In this document: positions 26,539-33,775 of the stretch, piece by piece | Numbering within the stretch: position 1 is the first letter of the stretch | How the letters are laid out: the number at the start of each line of letters is the position of its first letter | Source: Colimorpha sp045222295 | Lineage (GTDB): Bacteria; Bacteroidota; Bacteroidia; Bacteroidales; P3 | Direction: 5' to 3' | Assembly: GCA_045222295.1 (NCBI GenBank) | Contig: JBGUXP010000006.1 | Span: 276,692 to 340,691 of the forward strand | DNA: 64,000 bases | Translations under genes and position numbers: made by a program | The notes under the pieces: model-generated | What the model was told of the DNA's origin: nothing | Seen by the model: only the letters and a program-made list of their open reading frames with translations | The model's database searches: none

Positions 26539-26567
26539 ACTCACAAATTTTGCAAAAAATTGTGAGT
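26539..26567 (-). promoter_or_regulatory. Probable AbiEi operator (29-bp imperfect palindrome)
   Basis: Arms ACTCACAA (26539-26546) and TTGTGAGT (26560-26567) are perfect, with TTTT/AAAA between. It lies between the -7 box at 26579-26586 and the antitoxin start, where bound AbiEi would block transcription. Confidence 0.7.
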
Positions 26568-26577
26568 ATTTCCAAAT

Positions 26578-26611
26578 GCAAAGATACGAGTCTTATTTGG
26601 ATTGACCAAAT
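26578..26611. repeat. Right copy of the 34-bp direct repeat containing the AbiE promoter
   Basis: On the minus strand it reads TTTG-N20-TATCTTTG, the promoter of the AbiE operon. It matches the left copy 24294-24327 in 32 of 34 positions. Confidence 0.85.
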
Positions 26612-26651
26612 AATCTTTCAGGGCGATACTTTATGCTGGCAATAAAAACAG

Positions 26652-26886
26652 AAACGCCACGTTATTTAATTGAAGACAACGCATCGATGTGCGCGGTCGA
26701 TTTTCAGCCCTGCGGAAGCCTCCGCATATATGCGAGGCCATTTTGCAGTCGTGCAACGCCCAATGCAATGGTGCGAGACCGATTTACACGACTGCAAGAG
26801 GGTTTTGCGATGATGCGAGGCAAAATTGCACAGAAACCGCAAATTTTCGCCACCCCGCGGGCAATAAAATCCGCAAAGTGGCGTTT
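26652..26886. repeat. 235-bp non-coding element with terminal inverted repeats and an inner hairpin
   Basis: Ends AAACGCCAC (26652-26660) and GTGGCGTTT (26878-26886) are perfect 9-bp inverted repeats. Inside, TTGCAGTCGTG (26743-26753) pairs with CACGACTGCAA (26787-26797), and GCGGA/TCCGC forms a short hairpin. An 87-codon frame spans it but shows no protein-like character. It fills the spacer between the AbiE promoter and the gene at 26919 and resembles a small MITE or REP unit. Confidence 0.55.
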
Positions 26887-26918
26887 ATTTCAGTGATTAA
26901 CTTTTAATGGTTTGTGAT

Positions 26919-27359
26919 ATGAAGAAAGCATTGATGATATGTGCGGCGATGGTGGCGATGACGTTTTTTGCCTCGGCTCAGAATGTTGGCGGCTATGTCA
27001 AGGTAAAAGGCCGAGTGTTTTTCCCACGAACAGAAAAAACGACACCTTCTATCAATATAGCTGTCCTGGATGACTCCGAAACAATTGCTACGCAAATTAT
27101 ACCCGGTGGTGAATTTACTTTGCTGGTCAAGCCAGGTAAATATACTATCTCATTTATGGCTCAAGGCTACCGCCGTTTGATGATGGAAACCGATTGCATG
27201 TCGGATATCATGCTGGAAGATGTAGTTCTAGAGGAGGCAAAGACCGGATTAGAAGACATTACAATAATTACTGCCACAGCTCGCCCCGTAGAGGCAGGTA
27301 ATCCCAATGCACCGACACAAAAGATGAAAATAGAAGGAGCGAATGTAATAGTTCGATAA
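26919..27359 (+). CDS. Secreted protein with carboxypeptidase-regulatory-like domain
   Basis: The 146-aa product has a signal peptide (MKKALMICAAMVAMTFFASA), then a beta-sandwich that resembles carboxypeptidase-regulatory/CNA-B-like domains (VAGY-type YVKVKGRVFF, GGEFTLLVKPGKYTISFMAQGY). It ends without an outer-membrane barrel, so it could be an orphan N-terminal domain of a SusC-like protein or a small surface protein. No named family. Start ATG 26919 chosen to begin the signal peptide. Confidence 0.6.
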   Translation: MKKALMICAAMVAMTFFASAQNVGGYVKVKGRVFFPRTEKTTPSINIAVLDDSETIATQIIPGGEFTLLVKPGKYTISFMAQGYRRLMMETDCMSDIMLEDVVLEEAKTGLEDITIITATARPVEAGNPNAPTQKMKIEGANVIVR

Positions 27360-27494
27360 ACAGTATACACCTATGTGTAACCGAACCAATCCAAGGAAAG
27401 AAACCGCCGGAGGAACCTTGTCCCCGCACATGAGGGCGGTGAAACTGACCGGATGAAACAATACATTGAACAGAAACAATAAACACAGACACGA

Positions 27495-28313
27495 ATGGAT
27501 AATCAAAAGAAAATGACGGTAACGCTCTTCAAGGTAAAGGAAATGGACTGCCCGAGCGAGGAGAACATCATCCGTATGAAGCTGGCGGAGCTGGGCGACG
27601 ACATCGCGTCGCTCGACTTCGACCTGAGGAAGCGCACGCTGGCGGTGACCCACAGCGAGAGCGCGGCGGAACGTCTCGCAGATGCAATGGAGAGCGTGGA
27701 CATGGGTGCCCAAAAAATCGAGACAAGGGATGCCGATGCTGCCGTCGGAGCGGCCGACGACACGTCGCAACGCCGTGTCCTGCACCGTGTGCTGCTCGTG
27801 AACGCCGTCTTCTTCGCCCTGGAGATGGCCATCGGACTGCTGAGCCGTTCCATGGGACTGGTGGCCGACAGCCTCGACATGCTGGCCGACGCCACGGTGT
27901 ACGGCATGAGCCTCATGGTGGTCGGAGCCGCCGTCGGACGCAAGAAACGCGTGGCCCTGTGGAGCGGGATTTTGCAGACCTTGCTGGCCGTGGCCGGGAT
28001 GGTCGAGGTCGTGCGGCGTTTTGTCTCGCCTTCCCTGCCGCCGGAGTATGCGGCCATGATATGGATGTCGGCGCTCTCGCTGGTCGCCAATGCCTACTGC
28101 CTCTGGCTCCTCAACCGACAGAAAAGCGGAGACGCGCACATGCGCGCCAGCGTCATCTTCTCGGCCAACGACGTGGTGGTCAACCTCGGAGTCATTCTTT
28201 CGGGCGTGGCGGTATGGGTATTCAACAGCCGTGTACCCGACCTCGTCGTCGGAGCCGTAGTGTTCGTCATCGTCCTGCGCGGCGCCGTCCGCATCTTCAA
28301 ACTTTCACGCTGA
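27495..28313 (+). CDS. HMA-domain cation diffusion facilitator-type transporter
   Basis: The 272-aa protein has an N-terminal heavy-metal-associated-like domain (LFKVKEMDCPSEENIIRM; it keeps one Cys of the usual CxxC) and a six-helix CDF membrane domain from residue 95. Metal-site residues are in GLVADSLDMLADATVYG (helix 2) and FSANDVVVNLGVILSG (helix 5). It probably exports a divalent metal. It is more GC-rich than its flanks and lies in a rearranged stretch, consistent with horizontal arrival. A weak ACCGCC/GGCGGT stem (27403-27440) occurs in its leader; I cannot assign it to a riboswitch. Confidence 0.75.
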   Translation: MDNQKKMTVTLFKVKEMDCPSEENIIRMKLAELGDDIASLDFDLRKRTLAVTHSESAAERLADAMESVDMGAQKIETRDADAAVGAADDTSQRRVLHRVLLVNAVFFALEMAIGLLSRSMGLVADSLDMLADATVYGMSLMVVGAAVGRKKRVALWSGILQTLLAVAGMVEVVRRFVSPSLPPEYAAMIWMSALSLVANAYCLWLLNRQKSGDAHMRASVIFSANDVVVNLGVILSGVAVWVFNSRVPDLVVGAVVFVIVLRGAVRIFKLSR

Positions 28314-28403
28314 AAACTGTCGCACAATAGCCACATATAAAACACCACAATGAACATAGCATTCTTCTGCGGCTCGTCGCTGCCGTTACACTAGCAACAA
28401 ACT

Positions 28404-28435
28404 GAAAGCCGAGACCATTGCTGGCCTCGGCTTTC
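28404..28435 (+). terminator. Intrinsic terminator after the HMA-CDF gene
   Basis: Perfect 10-bp stem GAAAGCCGAG/CTCGGCTTTC with a 12-base loop, then CGTCGTTTTAG. Placed 90 bases after the transporter stop. Confidence 0.7.
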
Positions 28436-28460
28436 GTCGTTTTAGTGTGTTGATGCAGGT

Positions 28461-28586
28461 TTACATCTCGCTCAGTTTCTTGTATCCCTCGTAGCGCAGT
28501 TTGGCGTTGCGCTCGGTGGCGACAAAGAGTTCTTCGGCCTCTTGGGGGAAGGTCTTCATCAGCGAGTTGTAGCGCACCTCGCCCAT
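28461..28586 (-). pseudogene. Duplicate of the last 41 codons of nifJ
   Basis: The frame from ATG 28586 to the stop matches the nifJ C-terminus in 38 of 41 residues (MGEVRYNSLMKTFPQEAEEL; ends KKLSEM instead of KKLAEL). Homology starts exactly at this internal Met and ends at the stop codon; downstream sequence differs from that after nifJ. It lacks every catalytic part, so it is a fragment. Confidence 0.9.
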
Positions 28587-28597
28587 TTTCCTTATTT

Positions 28598-28840
28598 GTG
28601 CGCTACAACTCTGTCCATATTCCATAGACCTTCCCGCAGGAGGCCGTAAAAAGAACTCTTCGTCGCCACGGCAATGCCAAGGCTGCGCGTAGGGGATAGA
28701 AGAAGCTTTCCGAGCTTTAATCGTCTGTGGTGCGCGTCGCGACGCAATGGGGGCAACGCATAATAGCGCCGACGGCAGTATGCCGACGGACAGGCTTGCA
28801 CCGGCAACAGCAGAGGACGGCCCCATCGGGCACCCTTTCA
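28598..28840 (+). pseudogene. Second, decayed and inverted copy of the nifJ 3' end plus its terminator region
   Basis: On the plus strand GTGCGCTACAAC (28598), ACCTTCCCGCAGGAGGCCG, AACTCTTCGTCGCCAC and GAGCTTTAA (to 28720) align with the nifJ coding end but contain stops and frameshifts. Homology continues to CCCCATCGGGCACCCTTTC at 28821-28839, the right arm of the nifJ terminator. It faces the minus-strand copy at 28461-28586 head to head, so the two form a large inverted repeat centred near 28592. Confidence 0.8.
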
Positions 28841-28858
28841 TTTTACTATTCAATAGAT

Positions 28859-28971
28859 ACGCCATTTGTAACGCTATTCAATATTTTTTTGTAACGCCAT
28901 TTTCAATTTTTTATTGTATTTGAACGCCATTTTGAAACAAATAAAAAAGTCCTTGTTTTGAACGCCATTTT
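28859..28971. repeat. Array of AACGCCATTTT words
   Basis: Five copies of ACGCCATTT or ACGCTATT at 28859, 28874, 28894, 28923 and 28962, spaced irregularly in AT-rich DNA. The same words on the other strand lie downstream of nifJ (39604-39676), so this array came with the inverted nifJ copy. Confidence 0.75.
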
Positions 28972-29037
28972 CTGAACACATAATATTCCGCTTATACCGT
29001 TTTGTGTGGGGATGTGAGTGGGGTAAATACATTTGCA

Positions 29038-29058
29038 TTTCACGTTTGACGTTTCACA
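29038..29058. repeat. Heptamer array TTTCACG type
   Basis: Three 7-mers TTTCACG, TTTGACG, TTTCACA in non-coding DNA, pattern A-B-A. Confidence 0.7.
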
Positions 29059-29067
29059 TTCGTCTAC

Positions 29068-29124
29068 GCTCCTGCATCTCGGCAAAGCTCAAGTAAACTT
29101 GGCTCTGCACTCGACTTTCGGAGC
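29068..29124. repeat. 57-bp imperfect palindromic element
   Basis: Outer arms GCTCC/GGAGC and an inner imperfect palindrome centred on CAAGTAAACTTG (29090-29101). It lies in the 900-base non-coding stretch 28314-29225 and looks like a dispersed palindromic unit. Confidence 0.55.
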
Positions 29125-29157
29125 TCCCACATTTCACATTCTCCGAGGAGGAAAACA

Positions 29158-29186
29158 ACATCCCGCCTCGTAGAGGGGCGGGATGT
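29158..29186. terminator. Terminator-like hairpin after the ferredoxin chimera
   Basis: Perfect 10-bp arms ACATCCCGCC and GGCGGGATGT with a nine-base loop, 40 bases beyond the stop of the minus-strand gene. On the minus strand it is followed by TGTTTTCC. Confidence 0.65.
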
Positions 29187-29225
29187 GCTGATTGGTTATG
29201 GTTGGCTTCGGACTTGGAGTGCCGA

Positions 29226-29789
29226 TTAACTCATGCCGTCGTCGCCTCCTGCGTCGGTGAAGTTGGCGGTAACGGTGGTGTTGGCGGCGGGCATGTTGAA
29301 CTTGCTGTTCTGCACAGAGGTGTTGCCGCTGCCGGAGTTCATCACAATGCCACTGAGCTGCTTGCCGCTGGCAGGGGTGGCGGTGAGTCGCACCTCCGCA
29401 CCTGCGGCCACCTGGCTACCGCTGGCCACAGCGTTGCCGTTGACAGTGGCGGTGAGGGTGCCGCTGCCGGAAGGGCTGACCCCGAGAGTGAGGACATAGT
29501 TACCCTGAGTGCTGTTGCCACCCGACCCACTGCCGCTGTTGCCGCCGGTGCCGCCACTCTGGGTACCGTCGCCCGCGATGGTCAGCAGGGCGCGGACGGT
29601 GTCGATTTCGCTGTGCTCTATCTTGGCTTTCTGCGGGCACACCTTGGTGCAGTGGCCACAAAGGATACAGTGTTCCTCTATGATTTGGGCGTGGTGGTCC
29701 TTGATGTTGATGGCCTTCACAGGGCACTCACGCAGGCAACGGTAGCAGTCCTTACACTGCACCGGCTTGAATTCCAAATATTCTGACAT
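29226..29789 (-). CDS. Chimera: hydrogenase-type 4Fe-4S ferredoxin N-terminus fused to an extracellular InlB-like repeat domain
   Basis: Residues 1-70 are a 2x[4Fe-4S] ferredoxin with CKDCYRCLRECP and CILCGHCTKVCP, as at the start of [FeFe]-hydrogenase-like proteins (followed there by EIDTVRALL). Instead of the H-cluster domain, a Gly/Ser-rich linker (TQSGGTGGNSGSGSGGN) leads to a beta-rich repeat of the divergent InlB/bacterial-repeat type (LTLGVSPSGSGTLTATVNG, RLTATPASGKQLSG). There is no signal peptide. The start overlaps the stop of the upstream 2Fe-2S gene (TGATG), so a hydrogenase operon appears cut and joined to a surface-protein gene. Confidence 0.75.
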   Translation of the reverse strand: MSEYLEFKPVQCKDCYRCLRECPVKAINIKDHHAQIIEEHCILCGHCTKVCPQKAKIEHSEIDTVRALLTIAGDGTQSGGTGGNSGSGSGGNSTQGNYVLTLGVSPSGSGTLTATVNGNAVASGSQVAAGAEVRLTATPASGKQLSGIVMNSGSGNTSVQNSKFNMPAANTTVTANFTDAGGDDGMS

Positions 29790-30088
29790 CAGGCATTAAA
29801 TATTTTGGGAAACACTTCTTTGGCAAACAGCTCCTCGACATTTTCGGAGTTCACCCCATGCAAGATGAATCCTTCGGGAGTTTCCTCCACCTGCGGACCT
29901 TTTTCGGCAGCCTCCATCTCTTCGCAGCACACCGTCACCCCTTTGGCGCAGTGGCCCAGACAGAAGCTGGCTTGCAGTTCCACAACGTCCTCGACGTCGT
30001 ATTTTTTCAACACGGCCTTGAATGCCTCGATGACATCATAAGATCCTTTCAGGTGGCACGAACTGCCTACACAAACTTTTATTGTCAT
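29789..30088 (-). CDS. Thioredoxin-like [2Fe-2S] ferredoxin
   Basis: The 99-aa protein has the NuoE/HndA-type cluster motif: CVGSSCHLKGS and then ASFCLGHCAKG, four Cys in the expected C-x4-C and C-x3-C spacing. Such small proteins pass electrons to [FeFe] hydrogenases or sensor hydrogenases, and are normally followed by the hydrogenase gene. Here the next gene keeps only the hydrogenase ferredoxin part. A TATCTATG box (minus strand, near 30191-30198) may be its promoter. Confidence 0.85.
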   Translation of the reverse strand: MTIKVCVGSSCHLKGSYDVIEAFKAVLKKYDVEDVVELQASFCLGHCAKGVTVCCEEMEAAEKGPQVEETPEGFILHGVNSENVEELFAKEVFPKIFNA

Positions 30089-30290
30089 ATTTTCTTCGTC
30101 TTTATTATTAATATTCTTTATAAACTAACTTTATAAACTAATTGATATTACGCAAAATAAATTGCAAAATCCTCATCGCGGGAGTTTTTGCATAGATATG
30201 AAAAAATATTAAATCAAACTTTTTTTATCGAATAAAAGAGTATTGTTAATGTTTCTTATTTAGATTTTCACCATTAAAAGGATTAGTCTT

Positions 30291-31610
30291 TCACTCTTTG
30301 AGACGGGGCAGTAGGAGGAGACACATAACGATGCCGACGGCGAGGCCCCAGGCAGCACCGCGCGAGGCGAGGATGGCAGCCATCACACCGGCAATGCCAA
30401 GATCAAGAGGCGTCCGTGCTTTGGTGATGCCTACACGGAAAGATACAAATCCTTGTATTAGCAGCGTGGAGGCCAGCGCTACGCCGAGGATGGGCTTGAC
30501 GAGCGTGACGATAGGCAACAGGAAATAGCCCGTCAGGGTGCCGAAACGGAACGACCCCGCGCCGGAAAGAATGGAGTCCATGGCCTTGCGCCCTTTCTTG
30601 TAGCGGTCGCAGATGACCACCTGCATAGCAGCCCACAGCGGGCCGCACATGGTGAGGTCGGGACCGATGACGGACATCACCATGTTGCGTAGGCCGAAGA
30701 TGATATGCGAGCGGTTTGGGTTGTAGTCGACTTTTTCGTCGGGGCGCTTCTCGGCACAATCCTCGATAAGCGCCTTCGCTTGTATCATGTCGCCAAAGAG
30801 GACAATATATGTGGAAAGGACGACAGGAATGGCGGTGAGGAACATCTTGGCAGGCGGCAGGCCGAGACCGAAGATTGTCCACTCGCGCCATACGCCAATG
30901 AAGTTGGGCTTTACCAGACCCCATTCCACTGTAGGCCACGGTGTCTCAAGCACCAGCGGCCCGATGAGGATGGCTAACACCATGATGGGCAGGATGCCCA
31001 TGTCGGAGATGAACTTGGCCACGCGGTTGCGTCCGGCCAACACGCGGAAGGTGTTGGAGAAAAGGAGGAAGAAGCCGATGGCCATGCAGATGCCTATGGT
31101 GAGGGGTGTCTTGTCGAAATGGCTGCCGGTCTTGAACACCACGATGACGGCGGCGATGCCGGCACCCACGATGATTCCGGCTTGCATGGCGTTGGGCACA
31201 ATCTTTATCATCTTGCGTCCCAGCCCCGAGGCTCCAAGCACGAAGGCCAGGAATCCCAGCATAAACTCGAAGGCGATGAGGGCGTGCATACGGTCGGGTC
31301 CCGGCTCAAACTGACTGACATACAGTATCAGTATCGGTATGGCTGGCGTGACCCATCCCGGCACCACGGGGTCGCCCAGCAGGACGTGGGTACAGTAGAG
31401 GATGCCATTGAGGATAACGATGGTGATGGCGATGTCGAACGGCATTCCGAGGTACTCCTGCAGCATCGGCACGGCACTCAAACAGACGGCACACACCAGC
31501 AGTCCCTGCACATAGTCGGGCCACGCGAACTTGTAGTGGACGAAAGGGATGCGCAGCTTGAAAGGTCCCAGCGGGGTATAGGGCTGTTCCGCCCCGAAGT
31601 CTCGTTTCAT
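30291..31610 (-). CDS. Membrane permease of the UraA/SulP-like fold (substrate unknown)
   Basis: The 439-aa protein has about 12 hydrophobic segments and family-like motifs VLLGDPVVPGWVTPAIPI, PNAMQAGIIVGAGIAAVIVV and GPDLTMCGPLWAAM. It lacks a STAS domain and is nearest to SLC23/SLC26-fold permeases by eye. It follows marC and the 4-hydroxybutyrate genes on the same strand (6-base gap to marC), so an organic acid such as 4-hydroxybutyrate or succinate is a plausible cargo; that is inference. Confidence 0.55.
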   Translation of the reverse strand: MKRDFGAEQPYTPLGPFKLRIPFVHYKFAWPDYVQGLLVCAVCLSAVPMLQEYLGMPFDIAITIVILNGILYCTHVLLGDPVVPGWVTPAIPILILYVSQFEPGPDRMHALIAFEFMLGFLAFVLGASGLGRKMIKIVPNAMQAGIIVGAGIAAVIVVFKTGSHFDKTPLTIGICMAIGFFLLFSNTFRVLAGRNRVAKFISDMGILPIMVLAILIGPLVLETPWPTVEWGLVKPNFIGVWREWTIFGLGLPPAKMFLTAIPVVLSTYIVLFGDMIQAKALIEDCAEKRPDEKVDYNPNRSHIIFGLRNMVMSVIGPDLTMCGPLWAAMQVVICDRYKKGRKAMDSILSGAGSFRFGTLTGYFLLPIVTLVKPILGVALASTLLIQGFVSFRVGITKARTPLDLGIAGVMAAILASRGAAWGLAVGIVMCLLLLPRLKE

Positions 31611-31616
31611 ATCGGA

Positions 31617-32198
31617 TTACGTTAGGTGGAATATCAACTGAAGGTTGTTGCTGAAGAGTTTAACAGCCATAGCCAGCAGGATGACGCCGAAGAATTTGCG
31701 CAGCACATAGATGATGTCGGCACCGAGCCAGTGGGTGATTTTGTCGAGGTAACGCAGGACGATGTAGTCGATGACGATATTGAGGAATAGGCCTATCATG
31801 ATGTTGACCGTGGCGTACTCGGCGTGGAGCGAGATGAAGGCGGTGATGGCTCCCGGCCCGGCGATGAGGGGGAAGGCGATAGGAACGATGCTGGCACCCG
31901 ACGAGGTGGGCTCATTCTTGATGATGTCGCGTCCCAGAATCATCTCGAAGGCGAGAATGAAGAGCACCACCGAACCGGCCACAGCAAACGAAGGCATATC
32001 GATGCCGAAGAGTTTTAAAAGCGCGTCGCCGAGGAAATAGAAGCCCACGAAGAGCAGCAGCGCCGCGCCGGTGGCCTGGAAAGGTTTAATCTTCGACCCC
32101 TTGTCGCGCATCGAGACGAAGATGGGAATGGAACCCGTGATGTCGATGATGGCGAACATCACGAGGAAAGTGCTGAATATTTCTACAAGATTGAACAT
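31617..32198 (-). CDS. MarC-family integral membrane protein
   Basis: The 193-aa protein has six membrane segments and MarC motifs (FAIIDITGSIPIFVSM, IVPIAFPLIAGPGAIT, LRKFFGVILLAMAVKL). Function is unknown; early claims of a link to antibiotic resistance were not upheld. I start it at ATG 32198, since the longer reading overlaps sucD in another frame. It lies 79 bases after sucD, with a hairpin between. Confidence 0.88.
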   Translation of the reverse strand: MFNLVEIFSTFLVMFAIIDITGSIPIFVSMRDKGSKIKPFQATGAALLLFVGFYFLGDALLKLFGIDMPSFAVAGSVVLFILAFEMILGRDIIKNEPTSSGASIVPIAFPLIAGPGAITAFISLHAEYATVNIMIGLFLNIVIDYIVLRYLDKITHWLGADIIYVLRKFFGVILLAMAVKLFSNNLQLIFHLT

Positions 32199-32212
32199 GG
32201 CTTTTTTTGAAT

Positions 32213-32255
32213 GACAAGGGGCGAGCCGAAACAATGCACAACTCGCCCCCCTGTC
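32213..32255 (-). terminator. Hairpin between sucD and marC
   Basis: GACA-GGGGCGAG pairs with CTCGCCCC-TGTC (arms 32213-32225, 32242-32255). The following T-run is poor, so it may stabilise or partly terminate the sucD message rather than stop it. Confidence 0.55.
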
Positions 32256-32277
32256 GGATAAGATGATTAGTTTAGCA

Positions 32278-33636
32278 TCAATTCCAAATCTCCTCGTCGC
32301 TGGGAACGCGCATGCGGGTCTGCAGCGGGGCGACGCGGGTGATATTGAGGAGGTGTTTGAAAGTAAAATTCTCGCTGATGGAGTTGCCGCCCCAAGAGCC
32401 GCAGCCGAGGGTGTTGGTGACGGGGAGGCCGTTCTGGATGCTGCCGCCGGCGGTGGTGGCGCAGATGGCGTTGACAATAAGGCGCGAGACGCTGAGTTCC
32501 GAGCCAGCCTTGATGATGTTGGCCTGGCTGTTCGAGTGGAGACCGGCGGTGTGGCCCTTGCCCTCGTAGCTGAGGTTGGTCTGCGCAATTTCGATGGCCT
32601 GCTCGAAGTACTGGTAGGGGAACGCGGCCATCACCGGGCACATCTTCTCCTTGCTGATGGGGTCGTCGACGCCGAAGCGACCGTTGCTCTCGACGACAAG
32701 AATCTTGGTGTTCTCCGGCACCTCGAAACCAGCCTTGCGGGCAATCTTCACGGCACTCTGTCCGACGACGTCGCGGGCGGTGTGACCGTCCTCGAAGATG
32801 GCGGCAATGACGTTTTCGCGCTCACTTTCGTTGCAGACGTAAGCGCGGTTGACGCGGAAGCCGGCCATCACCTCGTCGCGGTGTTCGCGGGGATAGATGC
32901 AGCTCTGCTCACCCGAGCAGATGATGCCGTTGTCGAACGAGCGGCCGGTGACGAGTTTGCTGGTGGCCAGCTCGTAGTCGATGTCGCGGTCGAGGATAAC
33001 CTGAACGTTACCGGCTCCAACACCGAACGAGGGTTTTCCGCTACTGTAGGCACTCTTCACCATCGGCATACCGCCGGTGGCCACCGTGACGTCGCACTTG
33101 GCCATCAGCTCCTGCGTCTTTTCGAGGGTAGGCTCACGCACAATCTGCACCATGCCTTCGGGCAGGTCGACGGCTTGCAGAGCCTCGCAGATGAGGTCGA
33201 CAGCCTTGGTGGAGCAGACTTTCGACTTGGGATGCGGGCTGATGATGATGGCGTTGCGGCTCTTGAGAGCGAAGGCAATCTTCGACATGGGAGTGACGAT
33301 GGGGTTGGTCATGGGAGTTACGCCGGCCACCACGCCGATGGGCTTGGCAATCTCGATGAGGCCGGTGCGCTCGTCAATGCTGAGGATGCCCATGGACTTC
33401 TTGGCGTGGAGGTCCCACCAAACGCCTTTCGACTTGTTGCGGTTCTTGGCCACCTTGTCCTCATAGACACCCATCTGGGTCTCGTCGACGGCCATGCGGG
33501 CCAGCTCCTCGGCATGGTCGTAGATGGTCTTGGTGGTGATTTTCACGGCGGCATCGACATCGTCCTGGTCGAAGTGGCGCACATAGACGGCCTGCGCTTC
33601 GCGGGCCTTGGCAATCATTTGTTCAATCTCTGACAT
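32278..33636 (-). CDS. sucD: CoA-acylating succinate-semialdehyde dehydrogenase
   Basis: The 452-aa enzyme reduces succinyl-CoA to succinate semialdehyde with NAD(P)H. It is an aldehyde dehydrogenase of the PduP/SucD type with catalytic Cys240 in FDNGIICSGEQS, a cofactor region KPIGVVAGVTPMTNP and the C-terminal NTLGCGSWGGNS motif. It forms the first step of the 4-hydroxybutyrate route, together with 4hbD, abfT and abfD upstream in the same operon. Confidence 0.94.
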   Translation of the reverse strand: MSEIEQMIAKAREAQAVYVRHFDQDDVDAAVKITTKTIYDHAEELARMAVDETQMGVYEDKVAKNRNKSKGVWWDLHAKKSMGILSIDERTGLIEIAKPIGVVAGVTPMTNPIVTPMSKIAFALKSRNAIIISPHPKSKVCSTKAVDLICEALQAVDLPEGMVQIVREPTLEKTQELMAKCDVTVATGGMPMVKSAYSSGKPSFGVGAGNVQVILDRDIDYELATSKLVTGRSFDNGIICSGEQSCIYPREHRDEVMAGFRVNRAYVCNESERENVIAAIFEDGHTARDVVGQSAVKIARKAGFEVPENTKILVVESNGRFGVDDPISKEKMCPVMAAFPYQYFEQAIEIAQTNLSYEGKGHTAGLHSNSQANIIKAGSELSVSRLIVNAICATTAGGSIQNGLPVTNTLGCGSWGGNSISENFTFKHLLNITRVAPLQTRMRVPSDEEIWN

Positions 33637-33670
33637 TTCTATCTTGTTTTACTTTGTTTTAAAAAAAAGA

Positions 33671-33756
33671 AGGGGGAAATATAAAAGTCACTATTATGAT
33701 GACACCTTCTAAATTGTACTTTTATAATATTAATCCATAGTATAGGGTTTCCCCCT
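33671..33756 (-). promoter_or_regulatory. Structured spacer between 4hbD and sucD (two stacked stems)
   Basis: AGGGGGAAA/TTTCCCCCT (33671-33679, 33748-33756) closes over TATAAAAGT/ACTTTTATA (33680-33688, 33718-33726), contiguous on one side with a 21-base bulge on the other. All the other spacers in this operon also hold a hairpin. Confidence 0.65.
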
Positions 33757-33775
33757 GTCTATCATTTAATACGTA

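Noticed and set aside
26633..26896. 87-codon ORF between AbiE and the secreted protein
   Set aside because: Composition not protein-like, overlapping several hairpins; better explained as a non-coding palindromic element.
27403..27440. Metal riboswitch in the leader of the HMA-CDF transporter
   Set aside because: Only a single ACCGCC/GGCGGT stem is visible; I could not match the NiCo or yybP-ykoY conserved core.
28350..28394. Remnant of a LOG-family gene (short frame MNIAFFCGSSLPLH)
   Set aside because: Only ten or so residues look alike and no further homology follows; could be chance.
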